64,000 nucleotides of DNA from Lachnoclostridium sp. (GTDB lineage: Bacteria; Bacillota; Clostridia; Lachnospirales; Lachnospiraceae). This document shows, piece by piece, positions 55,192 to 64,000 of the stretch; position 1 is the stretch's first letter, and every line of letters begins with the position of its first letter. Location of the stretch: NCBI GenBank assembly GCA_023665475.1, contig JAMPEB010000010.1, forward strand, positions 38,795 through 102,794. Direction: 5' to 3'. The position numbers and the translations under genes are program-made. Under the pieces are notes generated by a model, which was given only the letters and a program-made list of their open reading frames with translations, did not search any database and was not told the origin of the DNA.

Positions 55192-55944
55192 TTATTCATT
55201 TAAATACTGCACGATTCCTAAGTGGATTGCCCACGCCAGTTCTTTTTGATAGTCCTTATTACCCAGTTTCTCCGCCTCCGCCTGATTAGACAAAAATCCG
55301 CACTCCACAATTACAATGGGGACGCCGGTTTTTTTCAACAGATAATAACTGTCGTTAGCCTTAATCTGACGCTTGTTTTCTTTATCCGCTTTTTCCGCAA
55401 GCTGTGCCTGTATGATTTCCGCCAGCCGCTGTCCTTCCTTGCTGCCGGTATAATAGAAAACCTGAGCTCCGTGCACATACTCCTCCGGATAGCTGTTTTG
55501 ATGAATGCTCACCGTAACATCCGGCGCAGTTTCATCTATCATCGCCACCCGGCGTTTCATATCCTGCACTTTTTTATTGTCGGCATTTTCATCATACAGC
55601 CCATCGCTCGTTTCTCTTGTCATCACTACTTTGATATCATCCGCCTCCAAATACTGCCTGACCAGCAAAGCAATCTCCAAATTGATATCCTTTTCCAGCG
55701 TGCCGTTAATCCCCACTTTCCCCGGGTCGATTCCGCCGTGTCCCGCATCCACCACCACACATTTGCGCTCCTTCTCGTTTGAGGCAGAAGCTTTTTGGCT
55801 TATTACATTTTGGGAAACTCCTCTCCCCGCCACCGCCAGAACCAGCAAAAGAAGCAGGCTTATTCCCACTAACGCCCGCTTCTGTCCTGTCCTTTGCCTG
55901 TTCTTTTTCCCGTTTTCATGACTGTCATTTTGAAACTCTTTCAC
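55192..55944 (-). CDS. N-acetylmuramoyl-L-alanine amidase (CwlD-like)
   Basis: 250 residues with a GTG start. Signal anchor ALVGISLLLLLVLAVAG, then an Amidase_3 domain: VVDAGHGGIDPGKVG (zinc His), IALLVRQYL followed by the zinc Glu region, SIHQNSYPEEYVHG (zinc His) and VECGFLSNQAEAE (catalytic Glu). Length and organisation match CwlD, which makes muramic-delta-lactam in the spore cortex, but other wall amidases share the fold. It stands alone, divergent from the sortase gene. Confidence 0.88.
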   Translation of the reverse strand: MKEFQNDSHENGKKNRQRTGQKRALVGISLLLLLVLAVAGRGVSQNVISQKASASNEKERKCVVVDAGHGGIDPGKVGINGTLEKDINLEIALLVRQYLEADDIKVVMTRETSDGLYDENADNKKVQDMKRRVAMIDETAPDVTVSIHQNSYPEEYVHGAQVFYYTGSKEGQRLAEIIQAQLAEKADKENKRQIKANDSYYLLKKTGVPIVIVECGFLSNQAEAEKLGNKDYQKELAWAIHLGIVQYLNE

Positions 55945-56108
55945 CGGATGCCCCCGTTTTCAATAGTTATCCTATTATATGCATGCCTCATTTCCGACAT
56001 ACATGAAATGCCGCCCTGCCGCAGGAATAATATGATTCCTGTCATTGCATAATAATATTATGAAATTCTTAATTTATTATGAATTTTGCTCCATTGTCAA
56101 ATTGACAG

Positions 56109-56138
56109 TTGATTTTCAATGTGTTTCAGTCGTATAAT
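56109..56138 (+). promoter_or_regulatory. Sortase operon promoter, leaderless or nearly so
   Basis: TTGATT (56109-56114), 18 bases, TATAAT (56133-56138). The sortase ATG is at 56145, seven bases after the -10 box, so the transcript would begin at or beside the start codon. AGGGGC between them is too short a site to be used as an SD. Confidence 0.55.
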
Positions 56139-56144
56139 AGGGGC

Positions 56145-57071
56145 ATGGATAACACTGTGGATAATAATAGCAGAAAGGAAAAACTGATAACGGCTCTGAC
56201 GGTCATTATCTTTATCTGTCTGGCCTGTGCGGGCATTTTGTCCGCCAAAGAATATCTGGCACGCAGACAGACCGAAGAACCTATTTCTCAGGCACAGTCA
56301 GAAGCCGAATCAACCGTGACTTCCCCTACTACGATGCCTTCCGAGCCTTTAGAAACCATACCTTCCGAGAGTTCTTCCGAGCCGGATGCTTCTTTGGCAC
56401 AGGATTCCCCGGCGCCGCCCCAAACGGTGCCCAACCCTTATGCAGACAGCTATCTGGCAAACGAAGACATGGCCGCGTGGCTTCTGATTCCCGGTACTAA
56501 TGTCGATTATCCCGTTATGTGGACTCCCCGGGATGAAGAATACTATCTGCGCAGGGGATTTGACGGCAAATCGGACAATAACGGCTGCCTGATTCTGGAT
56601 ACGGACAGTTGCCTTGACCCTCTCACCACCAATTTGATTATCCATGGTCATAATATGCGTTCCGGCGCCATGTTCGGTAAACTTGCCGATTATGAAAAGG
56701 AAGATTTTTACAAAGAGCACAAACAAATGAGCCTGTATACCGAAAAATGTCTGCGCAATTATGAAGTCATTGCCGTTTTTCGTTCCCAGGTTTACAGACA
56801 GTCAGATCAGGTATTTAAGTTCTATAAATTCTTTCAGGCTGATACGCAGGAAGAATTTGATGACTTTTATCAAAATATCATGGCATTATCCCTATATGAC
56901 ACAGGTGTCACAGCACAGTTCGGAGATCACTTTCTCACACTGTCCACCTGCTCCTATCACTCAGAAACCGGAAGATTTGTCGTGGTTGCCAAAGAAGTGG
57001 AGACAGGCGATTATTATGACCCCATTTATCGGGAGAATGACCAAACAACTCACAAGGAGGTCAACTCATGA
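56145..57071 (+). CDS. Class B sortase
   Basis: 308 residues. N-terminal anchor ALTVIIFICLACAGILSA, a Ser/Pro/Thr-rich stalk (about 40-105), then the sortase fold: NVDYPVMWTPRDEEYYLRRG, catalytic His in NLIIHGHNMRSGAMFGKL, catalytic Cys in FLTLSTCSYH, and Arg in GRFVVVAKEV. It attaches substrates to the wall by transpeptidation. Its last codons overlap the ATG of the surface protein (ATGA), so the two are made together. The start may be leaderless. Confidence 0.93.
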   Translation: MDNTVDNNSRKEKLITALTVIIFICLACAGILSAKEYLARRQTEEPISQAQSEAESTVTSPTTMPSEPLETIPSESSSEPDASLAQDSPAPPQTVPNPYADSYLANEDMAAWLLIPGTNVDYPVMWTPRDEEYYLRRGFDGKSDNNGCLILDTDSCLDPLTTNLIIHGHNMRSGAMFGKLADYEKEDFYKEHKQMSLYTEKCLRNYEVIAVFRSQVYRQSDQVFKFYKFFQADTQEEFDDFYQNIMALSLYDTGVTAQFGDHFLTLSTCSYHSETGRFVVVAKEVETGDYYDPIYRENDQTTHKEVNS

Positions 57072-57928
57072 AACATTTTAAAAAAATTGCACTTCTGTTA
57101 CTGTCCGCTATGTGTTTGACAGTGCTTTCGTCGGCTAACACTCTCAAAGTATCTGCGGAGCAGCCCACCACACACCTCATTGTTCTGGACGGTGACACTT
57201 GGACCTGCAGAGTCGGCGGCGGCACTTGGGACGATTCCGAACCCGCAGAGCATTGGGAAATTTACTATCTGGAAAACGGAACATTTAAAGACGGTGATAC
57301 TCTTGTCATCGATGGCGATGCTTCCGAAGAACAGCGTCTGGAGCTTGATTTGGGGCAGCGCCGTATCGGCAACCTGACCATTACCAATAGATCCGACAAT
57401 ATCGTAGTAAACGCCGGCAGTATTGACGAGTGCCACATATTAAGTGACAGCTCCGCTTCTATTACCGGTCCCATCACCAATGCATATGTATATGACTATG
57501 CCGTTGTTACTTTCTGCAGTGACGTCGCTAACCTGAACCTTGTCGGTTCCGATATATCGGTCCATGCAACGGTCGGCTGTCTGGGAACCGTCGGTCACCT
57601 GATTGCCAGAGACGACGCCTATATTCGTTATGAATGTTATAATGTAGCAAAAGGACAACTGGATATTTATGAGGGAGACTTGAAAACAGATTCCGCTTAT
57701 TATACTGTTTTACCTTCCGCTGCTACCCCCACCGCTCCTGTAGCCTATGTTCCTCAGAGCACGCCTCAGGCGGCTCCTCCCGCAGCGTCTGCTCCCGCAG
57801 CGTCCGGCGCATCCGATGCCTATGATAAGGTGCCCAAGACCGGAGACAGCAGCGTACCCCTTCCTCTTTTGTTAGTCGGCGTCGCAGCTGTATGTTTCGC
57901 AGGCAGAACCGCGTTGAAAAGAGCATAA
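57068..57928 (+). CDS. Cell-wall-anchored surface protein, probable substrate of the adjacent sortase
   Basis: 286 residues. Signal peptide IALLLLSAMCLTVLSSANT; extracellular domain of about 180 residues with a repeated beta-strand ladder (RIGNLTITNRSDNI, AYVYDYAVVTFCSDV), likely a parallel beta fold; a Pro/Ala stalk; and a C-terminal sorting signal: VPKTGD, hydrophobic PLPLLLVGVAAVCFAG, basic RTALKRA. V instead of L at the first signal position is unusual. The 4-bp overlap with the class B sortase gene implies a dedicated pair. Function of the exposed domain is unknown. Confidence 0.85.
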   Translation: MKHFKKIALLLLSAMCLTVLSSANTLKVSAEQPTTHLIVLDGDTWTCRVGGGTWDDSEPAEHWEIYYLENGTFKDGDTLVIDGDASEEQRLELDLGQRRIGNLTITNRSDNIVVNAGSIDECHILSDSSASITGPITNAYVYDYAVVTFCSDVANLNLVGSDISVHATVGCLGTVGHLIARDDAYIRYECYNVAKGQLDIYEGDLKTDSAYYTVLPSAATPTAPVAYVPQSTPQAAPPAASAPAASGASDAYDKVPKTGDSSVPLPLLLVGVAAVCFAGRTALKRA

Positions 57929-57947
57929 AAAAGAATTCAGAAAAACG

Positions 57948-57990
57948 GCTGTCGCTTTAACGAATGAAAATTCGTGAAGCGGCAGCTTCT
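57948..57990 (+). terminator. Terminator after the surface protein gene
   Basis: GCTGTCGCTT and AAGCGGCAGC (one G-U) with a nested ACGAAT/ATTCGT, then TTCTTATT. Confidence 0.7.
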
Positions 57991-58060
57991 TATTAAGAGC
58001 GCATAATTTACTGCTCATTTGATGTAAACATTGCTTATAAACACGGATTGCCTCCCATGC

Positions 58061-58189
58061 TATAATAGAAAAGGAACAAGGCAACTACACAACGATCGTA
58101 GATGATTGCGAAACTCTTGTTTTTAGAGAGTGTCGTTGTACAAAAGATAGAGTTTTGCAATCGCCTAATCATCTGGAAAGGAGAACACT
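58061..58189 (+). promoter_or_regulatory. Promoter and structured leader with competing helices
   Basis: TATAAT at 58061-58066 gives a leader of about 115 bases. Helix a: ACAACGA (58089-58095) with TCGTTGT (58133-58139). Helix b: GATTGCGAAACTCT (58104-58117) with AGAGTTTTGCAATC (58149-58162), 14 bp with one G-U. Helix c: ACTCT (58113-58117) with AGAGT (58127-58131). b and c share a strand and so exclude each other, while a crosses b, so the leader is either a pseudoknot or a two-state switch. The SD GGAAAGGAG follows directly. No known riboswitch class was recognised. Confidence 0.6.
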
Positions 58190-58576
58190 ATGCCCGTACT
58201 TTACACAGAACCTCAAGATAAGAGCCAATATGCACAACTAGGCACAACGGACGGAGGCTTTCTCTGGCTCGACTTGGAATCATGGTTTCATCCCTATATC
58301 ATCTACAGTCAGGAATCCATAGACGCACTGGCTCCTGAACTCAAAGAATTTATATTGAGATGGCGCGAGATTGCCCGGAAAGCCAAAGAAACCTTCGAGC
58401 CTTACTGTCCCGAGAAATACGCGGGGAACAGATTCATCTACAAAGACACCTTCTATAAAATACCGGGGATGCCGGGAATCTCAAACGAACTCTATGCCCA
58501 TGTGTCAACAGGTATGGAAGAAGAGCTCAAACAGATGGGCTGCCCGTTTGTGGACTATACAGGGTCTATTGATTAA
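58190..58576 (+). CDS. Uncharacterised protein (128 aa) with structured leader
   Basis: Soluble, acidic, aromatic-rich. LGTTDGGFLWLDLESWFHPY at the start, then IDALAPELKEFILRWREIAR (long helix) and a Pro/Tyr-rich second half (YCPEKYAGNRFIYKDTFYKI). GGAAAGGAG lies seven bases before the ATG. I recognise no family. The elaborate leader in front suggests regulated synthesis. Flanked by the sortase pair and the convergent GH18 gene. Confidence 0.75.
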   Translation: MPVLYTEPQDKSQYAQLGTTDGGFLWLDLESWFHPYIIYSQESIDALAPELKEFILRWREIARKAKETFEPYCPEKYAGNRFIYKDTFYKIPGMPGISNELYAHVSTGMEEELKQMGCPFVDYTGSID

Positions 58577-58588
58577 AAATGCCCCTCT

Positions 58589-60292
58589 TTAAGAGTTGGC
58601 ATAGATATTTAACAGCTCCCATGCGGTTTCCGTTCCGTAGCCCAGCCGCCACACTGCCACTCCCCCAATATTCCTTGCCTTCATAACATTCAGCTTCACA
58701 CTGATAGACTGCTCGTCCTCCACCCATACCTGATAGGTGGCGCTGCCATCTTTCCATTCCACATAATTCTGACAGGTCGTCTCATCCCAGACCTTTTCCA
58801 CGCCTATCCGCTTTAAATACTCCGCGGTATTGTTCAAGGTCAGATATTTATCCGTGACATTTGCTCCTTCCACTCTCCATTCAATGGTATAAAACGGCAG
58901 GGCATTGATTACCTTTTCCGCCGGCACCTGCTCAAGGGTTTTGTCAAGCCCTCCCGACACATATTCGATGCTTGCCACGCTTCCGGGGTCCTTACTGCCG
59001 TGCCAATGTTCGTCATAACCCATGATGACCACATAATCCAAAATCTCCCCCTGCACATCCAGACGGTAATAATTGTTGAAGTGGAAGGGTACATAATTGT
59101 CCACGGAAAGCACAAGCCCGTTGATTCTGCATTGGACGGAAAGCTCCCTCAAAAATTGTACATAATGGATTCCGCAGGCTTCCTCCAATCCCTCAAAGTC
59201 AATATTGATGCCGTCCATCCCCAGCTCCAATGCGGTATTGCTGATCTGATTGACCAGATTCTGCCTCTTGGTTGTGGAGGATAATACCGTCAGAGTATCA
59301 ATCGCCTCTCCGGTTTCATTTTTATAGTTAAAATTGTCCAGCGCTCCCCAAACCTGTAATCCTTTCGCGTGCGCCCTGTCCACATAATCCTTTGTCCCAA
59401 AATTTCTGAAATTGCCCTCATTGTCATTTAAACTGAACCATGTAGGCGAAATCACATTCATGCCTCTGGACTCCGCCACCATATCCTCCAGCGTGCTGTT
59501 GCCCACCACCGCACCTATGGCATGGAAACCCATATTCACTTTTTTATTCATAAGAAGCGAGGTATATTCCGGCGCAGTATAATCCGTGACCGGAGTTTCC
59601 TGCTGTTCTTCTCCTTCGCTCAGACGCTTATTTTCCACATATCCGATTATGGAGTCCGATGTCTTTACCTTGCTCCATGTATCCATCTGCTCCAGAATCT
59701 CTACGCTCTCTCCGGCTTCCATATCCCGCAGAATGGGACTCTTGATGCCGCCCTTCTCCCGCACGGCGGTTTTTTTGTTGATTTGCGCCGTCATGCGCAC
59801 TCCCCACTCCGTATAGACCTGTATATGCCTGTCATACATATCGTAGGAAAAATTGGTATACTGCTTCACGAAATCCGCCGCCACATAGACCTTTTCGCCT
59901 TCTGTATAGGCAATCACATATCCCGCATCCGTTTCTCCCTTTGATGTACTGTAAACGGTTCCGCCCAGATTGACCCGGATATTCTCTACCGCAGTGGTAT
60001 ACAGCAACAGATTTTCCGACAAATCCACATAGAAAATTTCATTCAGATATTTGTGTACGGTGTCCAGATCAAAATAGCAGATACCGTCTTTGATAATGGC
60101 TTTCTCCTCCACCCTTTCATCCTGTAAAATAATGGCGCTTTCCTCTCCGGACACCTGATAGAACTCATCCGGATTGACTCTTTCCTTACTATAAGAATAT
60201 TTATCATAAACCACCTTGCCTACGGCAGCGCCTCCTATTATTAACATAAGAAGCATTGCGATCACAACCGGTATTATTTTCTTTTTATTCAC
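58589..60292 (-). CDS. GH18 family glycosidase with SH3-like domain
   Basis: 567 residues. Membrane anchor IIPVVIAMLLMLIIGGAA, a copper-amine-oxidase-N-like region (about 60-160), an SH3b domain (about 165-235, KTAVREKGGIKSPILRDMEA), and a GH18 barrel (about 250-567). The catalytic motif is MDGINIDFEGL (DxxDxDxE). The mid-barrel YDEHWHGSKDPGSVAS is typical of YaaH/SleL-type spore hydrolases. Probable wall or cortex N-acetylglucosaminidase. Confidence 0.9.
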   Translation of the reverse strand: MNKKKIIPVVIAMLLMLIIGGAAVGKVVYDKYSYSKERVNPDEFYQVSGEESAIILQDERVEEKAIIKDGICYFDLDTVHKYLNEIFYVDLSENLLLYTTAVENIRVNLGGTVYSTSKGETDAGYVIAYTEGEKVYVAADFVKQYTNFSYDMYDRHIQVYTEWGVRMTAQINKKTAVREKGGIKSPILRDMEAGESVEILEQMDTWSKVKTSDSIIGYVENKRLSEGEEQQETPVTDYTAPEYTSLLMNKKVNMGFHAIGAVVGNSTLEDMVAESRGMNVISPTWFSLNDNEGNFRNFGTKDYVDRAHAKGLQVWGALDNFNYKNETGEAIDTLTVLSSTTKRQNLVNQISNTALELGMDGINIDFEGLEEACGIHYVQFLRELSVQCRINGLVLSVDNYVPFHFNNYYRLDVQGEILDYVVIMGYDEHWHGSKDPGSVASIEYVSGGLDKTLEQVPAEKVINALPFYTIEWRVEGANVTDKYLTLNNTAEYLKRIGVEKVWDETTCQNYVEWKDGSATYQVWVEDEQSISVKLNVMKARNIGGVAVWRLGYGTETAWELLNIYANS

Positions 60293-61054
60293 TTCTTGTC
60301 CCTGATTCCCGCCTTTTGGCAGCCCTTTCTCTCAAAGTTTATTTTGCCCGTATTTTGATGTGCCTATAACTGTCCGAATATTGCCGGACAGTTATATTCT
60401 AGCACAACATTTTCCTGCCGTCATTACCAATTTTGACAAATTTCAATATTCCTTTCCGGCATAGAAGGCAACCCGTTTATTGACATCAAAAAAGAACACG
60501 GCAGGAATCCTTTGGAATCAATCGGACCAAAAGGAAAAATCTGTGATATATTATTTGTCAGACACTTCCGGCAGCACGCAATCAGTAAAAATTGCTAGTA
60601 AAAACATGTTTAAAATGGATTATAATTGTGAAAAGTATTAGTTGAATTACCAGATTAGGCACGATATGCCTGTAAGACATCCTCAATATTAGAGTCATCC
60701 TGCCGAAACGCCGCATAAACTATCATAGAAGCCTAATCCGGCTTTCGCAAAAATGACTGTAATAAATTTGAATCTTAGCGTATAAATAAAACATAAGGAT
60801 GAAATAGAGCGAACCGCTCAAAGCATACTATATTACAGATAATCAACCAATTGCAAGACTGCCACCTCCTTCCCCGTGCTATGGAGTGCCGGAAGCGCTG
60901 TATTGTGTATTATAAATGATATTACACTTTTTGACAAGATATATTCCGAAATTTTTCCAAATTTCTTAAAAATTTTTAAACTGTAGCGCAAGTCTATTGA
61001 CTTGGACGCCCTAAAAGTATTAAGATACTTGTAACTAATAAGGAAGGATGCCAT
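60293..61054. other. Long intergenic region between GH18 and mecA
   Basis: About 760 bp. The left part is featureless. At 60651-60741 a stem CCAGATTAGGC / GCCTAATCCGG (one mismatch) encloses about 70 bases, in either orientation a candidate structured RNA. Within it is a 23-codon minus-strand frame. Two short hairpins lie just before mecA: CAAGTC-tatt-GACTTG and AAGTAT-taag-ATACTT. No tRNA or known riboswitch was seen. Confidence 0.45.
60655..60726 (-). CDS. Possible small protein (23 aa)
   Basis: MIVYAAFRQDDSNIEDVLQA then YRA and stop. The composition is protein-like and helical, and GGATTAGG is the only SD candidate. It lies exactly between the arms of the inverted repeat, so it may be a small regulated ORF or a fragment of an old gene. 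Confidence 0.35.
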   Translation of the reverse strand: MIVYAAFRQDDSNIEDVLQAYRA

Positions 61055-61783
61055 ATGAAAATAGAAAAAGTAAATGAAAATCAAATTCGCTGCACCCTGA
61101 CCAGAGAGGATTTAATCAGCCGCGAATTGAAAATCAGTGAATTGGCCTATGGCACGGAAAAAGCCAAAAACCTTTTCCGGGATATGATGCAGCAGGCTCA
61201 TTTTGAATTTGGGTTTGAAGCTGAGGATATTCCTCTTATGATAGAGGCGATTCCTTTAAATTCAGAATGTATCGTGCTCATTGTCACCAAGGTGGAGGAT
61301 CCTGACGAACTGGATACGCGTTTTGCCCGCTTCGCCCCTTCCGTTATGGAAGACGACGAAGATTATGATGATGACTTCGATCCCGCAAGCGAGGTTCTGG
61401 ACTTTTTCCGCAAATTAAGAGAGCCTGCCGACACATCTTCGGATATGTCCGTAACGCCTGTTTCTTCGGAAGCGCCGCAGGAAGCTTTAGACCGCACCAT
61501 CATTTTTGCCATGGATTCCCTGCAGCAGGTCATGAACGCCGCCGCGGTTTCCTGCGGGCATTTTAAGGGACAAAGTAAGCTTTACAAGGAAGAGCCCAGC
61601 GGCAGATATCTTTTGGTTTTACAGCAGCAGGGGATGGACGCCGGAATGTTTAATAAGGTCTGCAACACCATCTCAGAGTATGGCACCCCCCAACGCACCC
61701 AATCCGCCGGCAAGACTTTTCTGGCAGAGCACTATGAAGCGCTAATTTCGGAAAACGCCCTGGGACTTCTGGGACAAAAATAA
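61055..61783 (+). CDS. mecA: Adaptor protein MecA
   Basis: 242 residues. N-terminal MKIEKVNENQIRCTLTREDL and then ISRELKISELAYGTEKAKNL are the substrate-binding domain; an acidic linker (EDDEDYDDDFD) follows; the C-terminal ClpC-binding domain is residues about 145-242 (IFAMDSLQQVMNAAAVSCGH; GRYLLVLQQQGMDAGMFNKV). It hands proteins to ClpCP. AAGGAAGG before the ATG. Confidence 0.93.
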   Translation: MKIEKVNENQIRCTLTREDLISRELKISELAYGTEKAKNLFRDMMQQAHFEFGFEAEDIPLMIEAIPLNSECIVLIVTKVEDPDELDTRFARFAPSVMEDDEDYDDDFDPASEVLDFFRKLREPADTSSDMSVTPVSSEAPQEALDRTIIFAMDSLQQVMNAAAVSCGHFKGQSKLYKEEPSGRYLLVLQQQGMDAGMFNKVCNTISEYGTPQRTQSAGKTFLAEHYEALISENALGLLGQK

Positions 61784-61789
61784 ATGTGA

Positions 61790-61865
61790 AAAAGGTAAGC
61801 ACAGTTTCCTGCGCTTACCTTTTATTCATGACAATAGAATTTTCGCAAAGCGTAAATTCTATTGT
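61790..61865. terminator. Two tandem hairpins between mecA and the DUF1858 gene
   Basis: AAAAGGTAAGC (61790-61800) with GCTTACCTTTT (61813-61823), a standard mecA terminator. Then ACAATAGAATTT (61831-61842) with AAATTCTATTGT (61854-61865), a perfect 12-bp stem without a long T-run. Confidence 0.8.
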
Positions 61866-61887
61866 ATTTCTGTCAATAACGGCTCAC

Positions 61888-62079
61888 CTATACCGCCTGA
61901 ATTGCCTTCATCAAATCATCAATATTGATTCCGTGAACCATTGCCGCTTCTTCGAGGGATTCCGCCTGTGAAGCGGGGCAGCCGAGGCAATGCATTCCCG
62001 CATCCAATAAAACCGGAACCACATCGGGCTTCGCCTGTAAAATCTCACCTATTGTCATGTCCTTCGTTATTTCGCTCAT
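61888..62079 (-). CDS. DUF1858 domain protein
   Basis: 63 residues from [20 protein letters not shown]. The core [20 protein letters not shown] carries the two Cys of DUF1858, a small disulfide/metal-associated fold found with anaerobic redox proteins. GGAGG lies six bases before this ATG, while the ATG two codons earlier overlaps the SD spacing. Function unknown. Confidence 0.88.
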   Translation of the reverse strand: MSEITKDMTIGEILQAKPDVVPVLLDAGMHCLGCPASQAESLEEAAMVHGINIDDLMKAIQAV

Positions 62080-62085
62080 AATCAT

Positions 62086-62483
62086 CCTCCATTCTTATAT
62101 CGTATGATCCGTTTTTACAACAACCGATTTGACCGCCCCGCATTTACCGTGAACGACCTTTCTCAGTATAATACTTTCCCCATTATCTTGCAAGTCATTC
62201 TTATACTCGTAAACGCAATTATATGTCGACTTCCATATTTTCTACCGTGTGTTTACTCGTTATACAATCTATGTTGCGGAAAATATTTTCGTTAACAAAT
62301 ATAAATATTAAATATCTCTAAAATTTTTCAAACAACTTATAAATTGGGCAGAAAATAGTATAATTTGTTTGTAAAAAAGTACACTCATGACCTTGACTCT
62401 GAAATCACTTTTTCATATAATTGATTTAAGGATTAGGGTTACAAATTTCTACTAATTCAAATTTTGATAGGAGGCTATTTCAA
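62086..62483 (+). promoter_or_regulatory. pflB upstream region with consensus-like promoter
   Basis: 398 bp without a convincing gene. TTGACT (62393-62398), 17 bases, TATAAT (62416-62421) is a strong promoter about 65 bases before the pflB ATG. A half of a Rex-type site (GTTAACAAAT at about 62291) stands upstream, but its second half is missing. The rest is AT-rich. Confidence 0.6.
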
Positions 62484-64000
62484 ATGAGACCAGAATGGAA
62501 AGATTTCGTAGGCGGCAAATGGGACAAAGAAATCAATGTCCGCGACTTCATCCAGAGGAACTATCACCCTTATGACGGCGATGAGAGCTTCTTGGCTGAA
62601 GCAACACAGAACACAAAGGATTTGTGGGCACAGGTGTTGGATTTACAGAAGAAGGAGAGAGAAGCAGGCGGTGTTCTTGATATGGATACCAAGGTTGTTT
62701 CTACCATTACTTCCCATGGCCCCGGTTATTTGGACAAGAGCAAGGAGACCATTGTAGGCTTCCAGACAGATGCTCCTTTCAAGCGTTCCCTGCAGCCTTA
62801 TGGCGGTATCCGCATGGCTGAGAAGGCTTGCGCAGACAACGGTTATGAAGTTGACCCCGAGATCAGCGAGTTCTTCACCACTCACAGAAAAACACACAAT
62901 GCAGGCTGCTTCGATGCTTACAATGCAGAGATGAGAGCATGCCGTTCCTCCCATATTATCACAGGTCTTCCTGATGCTTATGGTCGTGGACGTATCATCG
63001 GCGACTACAGACGTGTTGCTCTGTATGGTATTGACAGACTGATTGAAGATAAGCAGGCTCAGAAAGATTCTACCGGACGCGTAATGACGGATGATGTCAT
63101 TCGTCTGCGCGAGGAAATTTCAGAGCAGATGATTGCCCTGAAGATGATGAAAGAAATGGCTGCTTCCTATGGCTGCGACATTTCCAAGCCCGCTGCCAAT
63201 GTAAAGGAAGCTATCCAGTGGACCTATTTCGGATATCTTTGTTCCGTAAAGGAGCAGAACGGTGCCGCAATGTCCCTTGGTCGTACCTCTACCTTTATTG
63301 ACTGCTATGCGGAGAGAGACCTTGCAAATGGTACTTTCACCGAGGAGCAGATTCAGGAATTCGTTGACCACTTTATCATGAAGCTGCGTTGCGTAAAATT
63401 TGCCCGTACTCCCGAGTACAACCAGATTTTCGCAGGCGATCCCGTTTGGGTAACAGAGTCCCTTGGCGGTGTCGGCGTTGACGGTCGTCCCATGGTTACC
63501 AAGACCAGCTTCCGTTATCTGCACACCCTGACCAACTTAGGACCTTCTCCCGAGCCCAACCTTACCGTTCTCTGGTCTACCAGACTTCCCGAGAATTGGA
63601 AGAAATACTGCGCAAAGATGTCTATCCAGACCTCTTCCATCCAGTATGAGAACGATGACCTCATGAGAGTTGTTCACGGTGATGACTATGGTATCGCTTG
63701 CTGCGTATCCTCCATGGTTATCGGTAAAGAGATGCAGTTCTTCGGCGCTCGCGCTAATCTGGCTAAGTGCCTGCTGTATGCTTTGAACGGCGGTGTTGAC
63801 GAAGTTACCAAGAAGCAGGTTGGACCTAAGTATCGTCCTGTTGCCGGTGATGTGCTTGATTATGATGATGTAATGAGCAAATTCCTCGACATGATGGAAT
63901 GGCAGGCAGATGTTTATGTAAACACTCTGAACATCATCCACTATATGCATGACAAATACTGCTATGAGAGAGCAGAGATGGCTCTTCATGACAGAGATGT
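62484..64000 (+). CDS. pflB: Pyruvate formate-lyase, N-terminal part
   Basis: At least 505 residues; the gene continues past the right edge. [20 protein letters not shown] and [13 protein letters not shown] open the protein, [15 protein letters not shown] and [20 protein letters not shown] bind pyruvate, and the catalytic pair is Cys406-Cys407 in [10 protein letters not shown]. The C-terminal glycyl radical site lies outside. Converts pyruvate and CoA to acetyl-CoA and formate in anaerobes and needs an activase (not in the window). AGGAGG eight bases before the ATG. Confidence 0.97.
   Translation, partial: MRPEWKDFVGGKWDKEINVRDFIQRNYHPYDGDESFLAEATQNTKDLWAQVLDLQKKEREAGGVLDMDTKVVSTITSHGPGYLDKSKETIVGFQTDAPFKRSLQPYGGIRMAEKACADNGYEVDPEISEFFTTHRKTHNAGCFDAYNAEMRACRSSHIITGLPDAYGRGRIIGDYRRVALYGIDRLIEDKQAQKDSTGRVMTDDVIRLREEISEQMIALKMMKEMAASYGCDISKPAANVKEAIQWTYFGYLCSVKEQNGAAMSLGRTSTFIDCYAERDLANGTFTEEQIQEFVDHFIMKLRCVKFARTPEYNQIFAGDPVWVTESLGGVGVDGRPMVTKTSFRYLHTLTNLGPSPEPNLTVLWSTRLPENWKKYCAKMSIQTSSIQYENDDLMRVVHGDDYGIACCVSSMVIGKEMQFFGARANLAKCLLYALNGGVDEVTKKQVGPKYRPVAGDVLDYDDVMSKFLDMMEWQADVYVNTLNIIHYMHDKYCYERAEMALHDRD

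Noticed and set aside
61831..61865. CRISPR or IS terminal repeat
   Set aside because: A single perfect stem with no second copy or spacers; a hairpin between convergent genes.
62280..62310. Rex operator before pflB
   Set aside because: Only one half-site (GTTAACAAAT) is present; the inverted partner is missing.

Overview
The window looks like a chromosome segment of a spore-forming, anaerobic Firmicute of the Clostridia, most probably a Lachnospiraceae-type gut bacterium. Grounds: moderate GC, strong purine-rich ribosome-binding sites, spore genes (spoVT, spoVG, cwlD-like, SleB-like and YaaH/GH18-like hydrolases, a CotH-family protein), paired glgC/glgD, pyruvate formate-lyase, a class B sortase and a DnaD/DnaC primosome pair. 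Species cannot be named from the sequence alone.

Layout. 0-6.6 kb (minus strand): a transglutaminase / alpha-E / circularly permuted ATP-grasp cluster, a cytidylate-kinase-like protein and a four-gene polar amino acid ABC importer behind a consensus promoter with a perfect operator-like dyad. 6.8-8.8 kb: a FUSC-type membrane protein fused to a degenerate HAD domain, and SpoVT. 8.9-18.6 kb is an accessory island: an ATP-grasp protein with an EF-Tu-domain-2-like N-terminus; a candidate type III-like toxin-antitoxin locus with a structured RNA and a frameshifted MazF/Kid-like toxin; gene remnants; an MqsR/SocA-type toxin-antitoxin pair; a methyltransferase / PLD-helicase / sigma-like operon; and two AT-rich orphan genes. 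18.7-25.3 kb: a DUF4430 protein with an ECF S-component, then a CotH / VTC / DUF4956 / glycosyltransferase surface cluster. 25.4-32.6 kb: mfd, pth, spoVG, glgD, glgC. 32.9-38.5 kb: murC, DnaA-like boxes, dnaD, dnaC, prs, and queT under a preQ1 riboswitch. 38.5-49.1 kb: a large envelope protein, a small protein with a hairpin-masked start, and a complete F-type ATP synthase operon whose c subunit carries sodium-binding residues. 49.4-64 kb: DUF402, a GGDEF protein, wall hydrolases, dCMP deaminase, rpiB, ywlC, a sortase B with its own substrate, a gene with an elaborate structured leader, a GH18 protein, mecA, a DUF1858 protein and the start of pflB.

The most novel structure is a five-copy dispersed intergenic element of about 90-130 bp (A to E). 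Each copy has two hairpins, the arms differ by compensatory changes between copies, and the module in the middle is different in each copy. All copies have the same orientation and lie directly after stop codons or in leaders, including twice in the ATP synthase operon. The second is the 10.3-11.3 kb RNA-plus-toxin locus.
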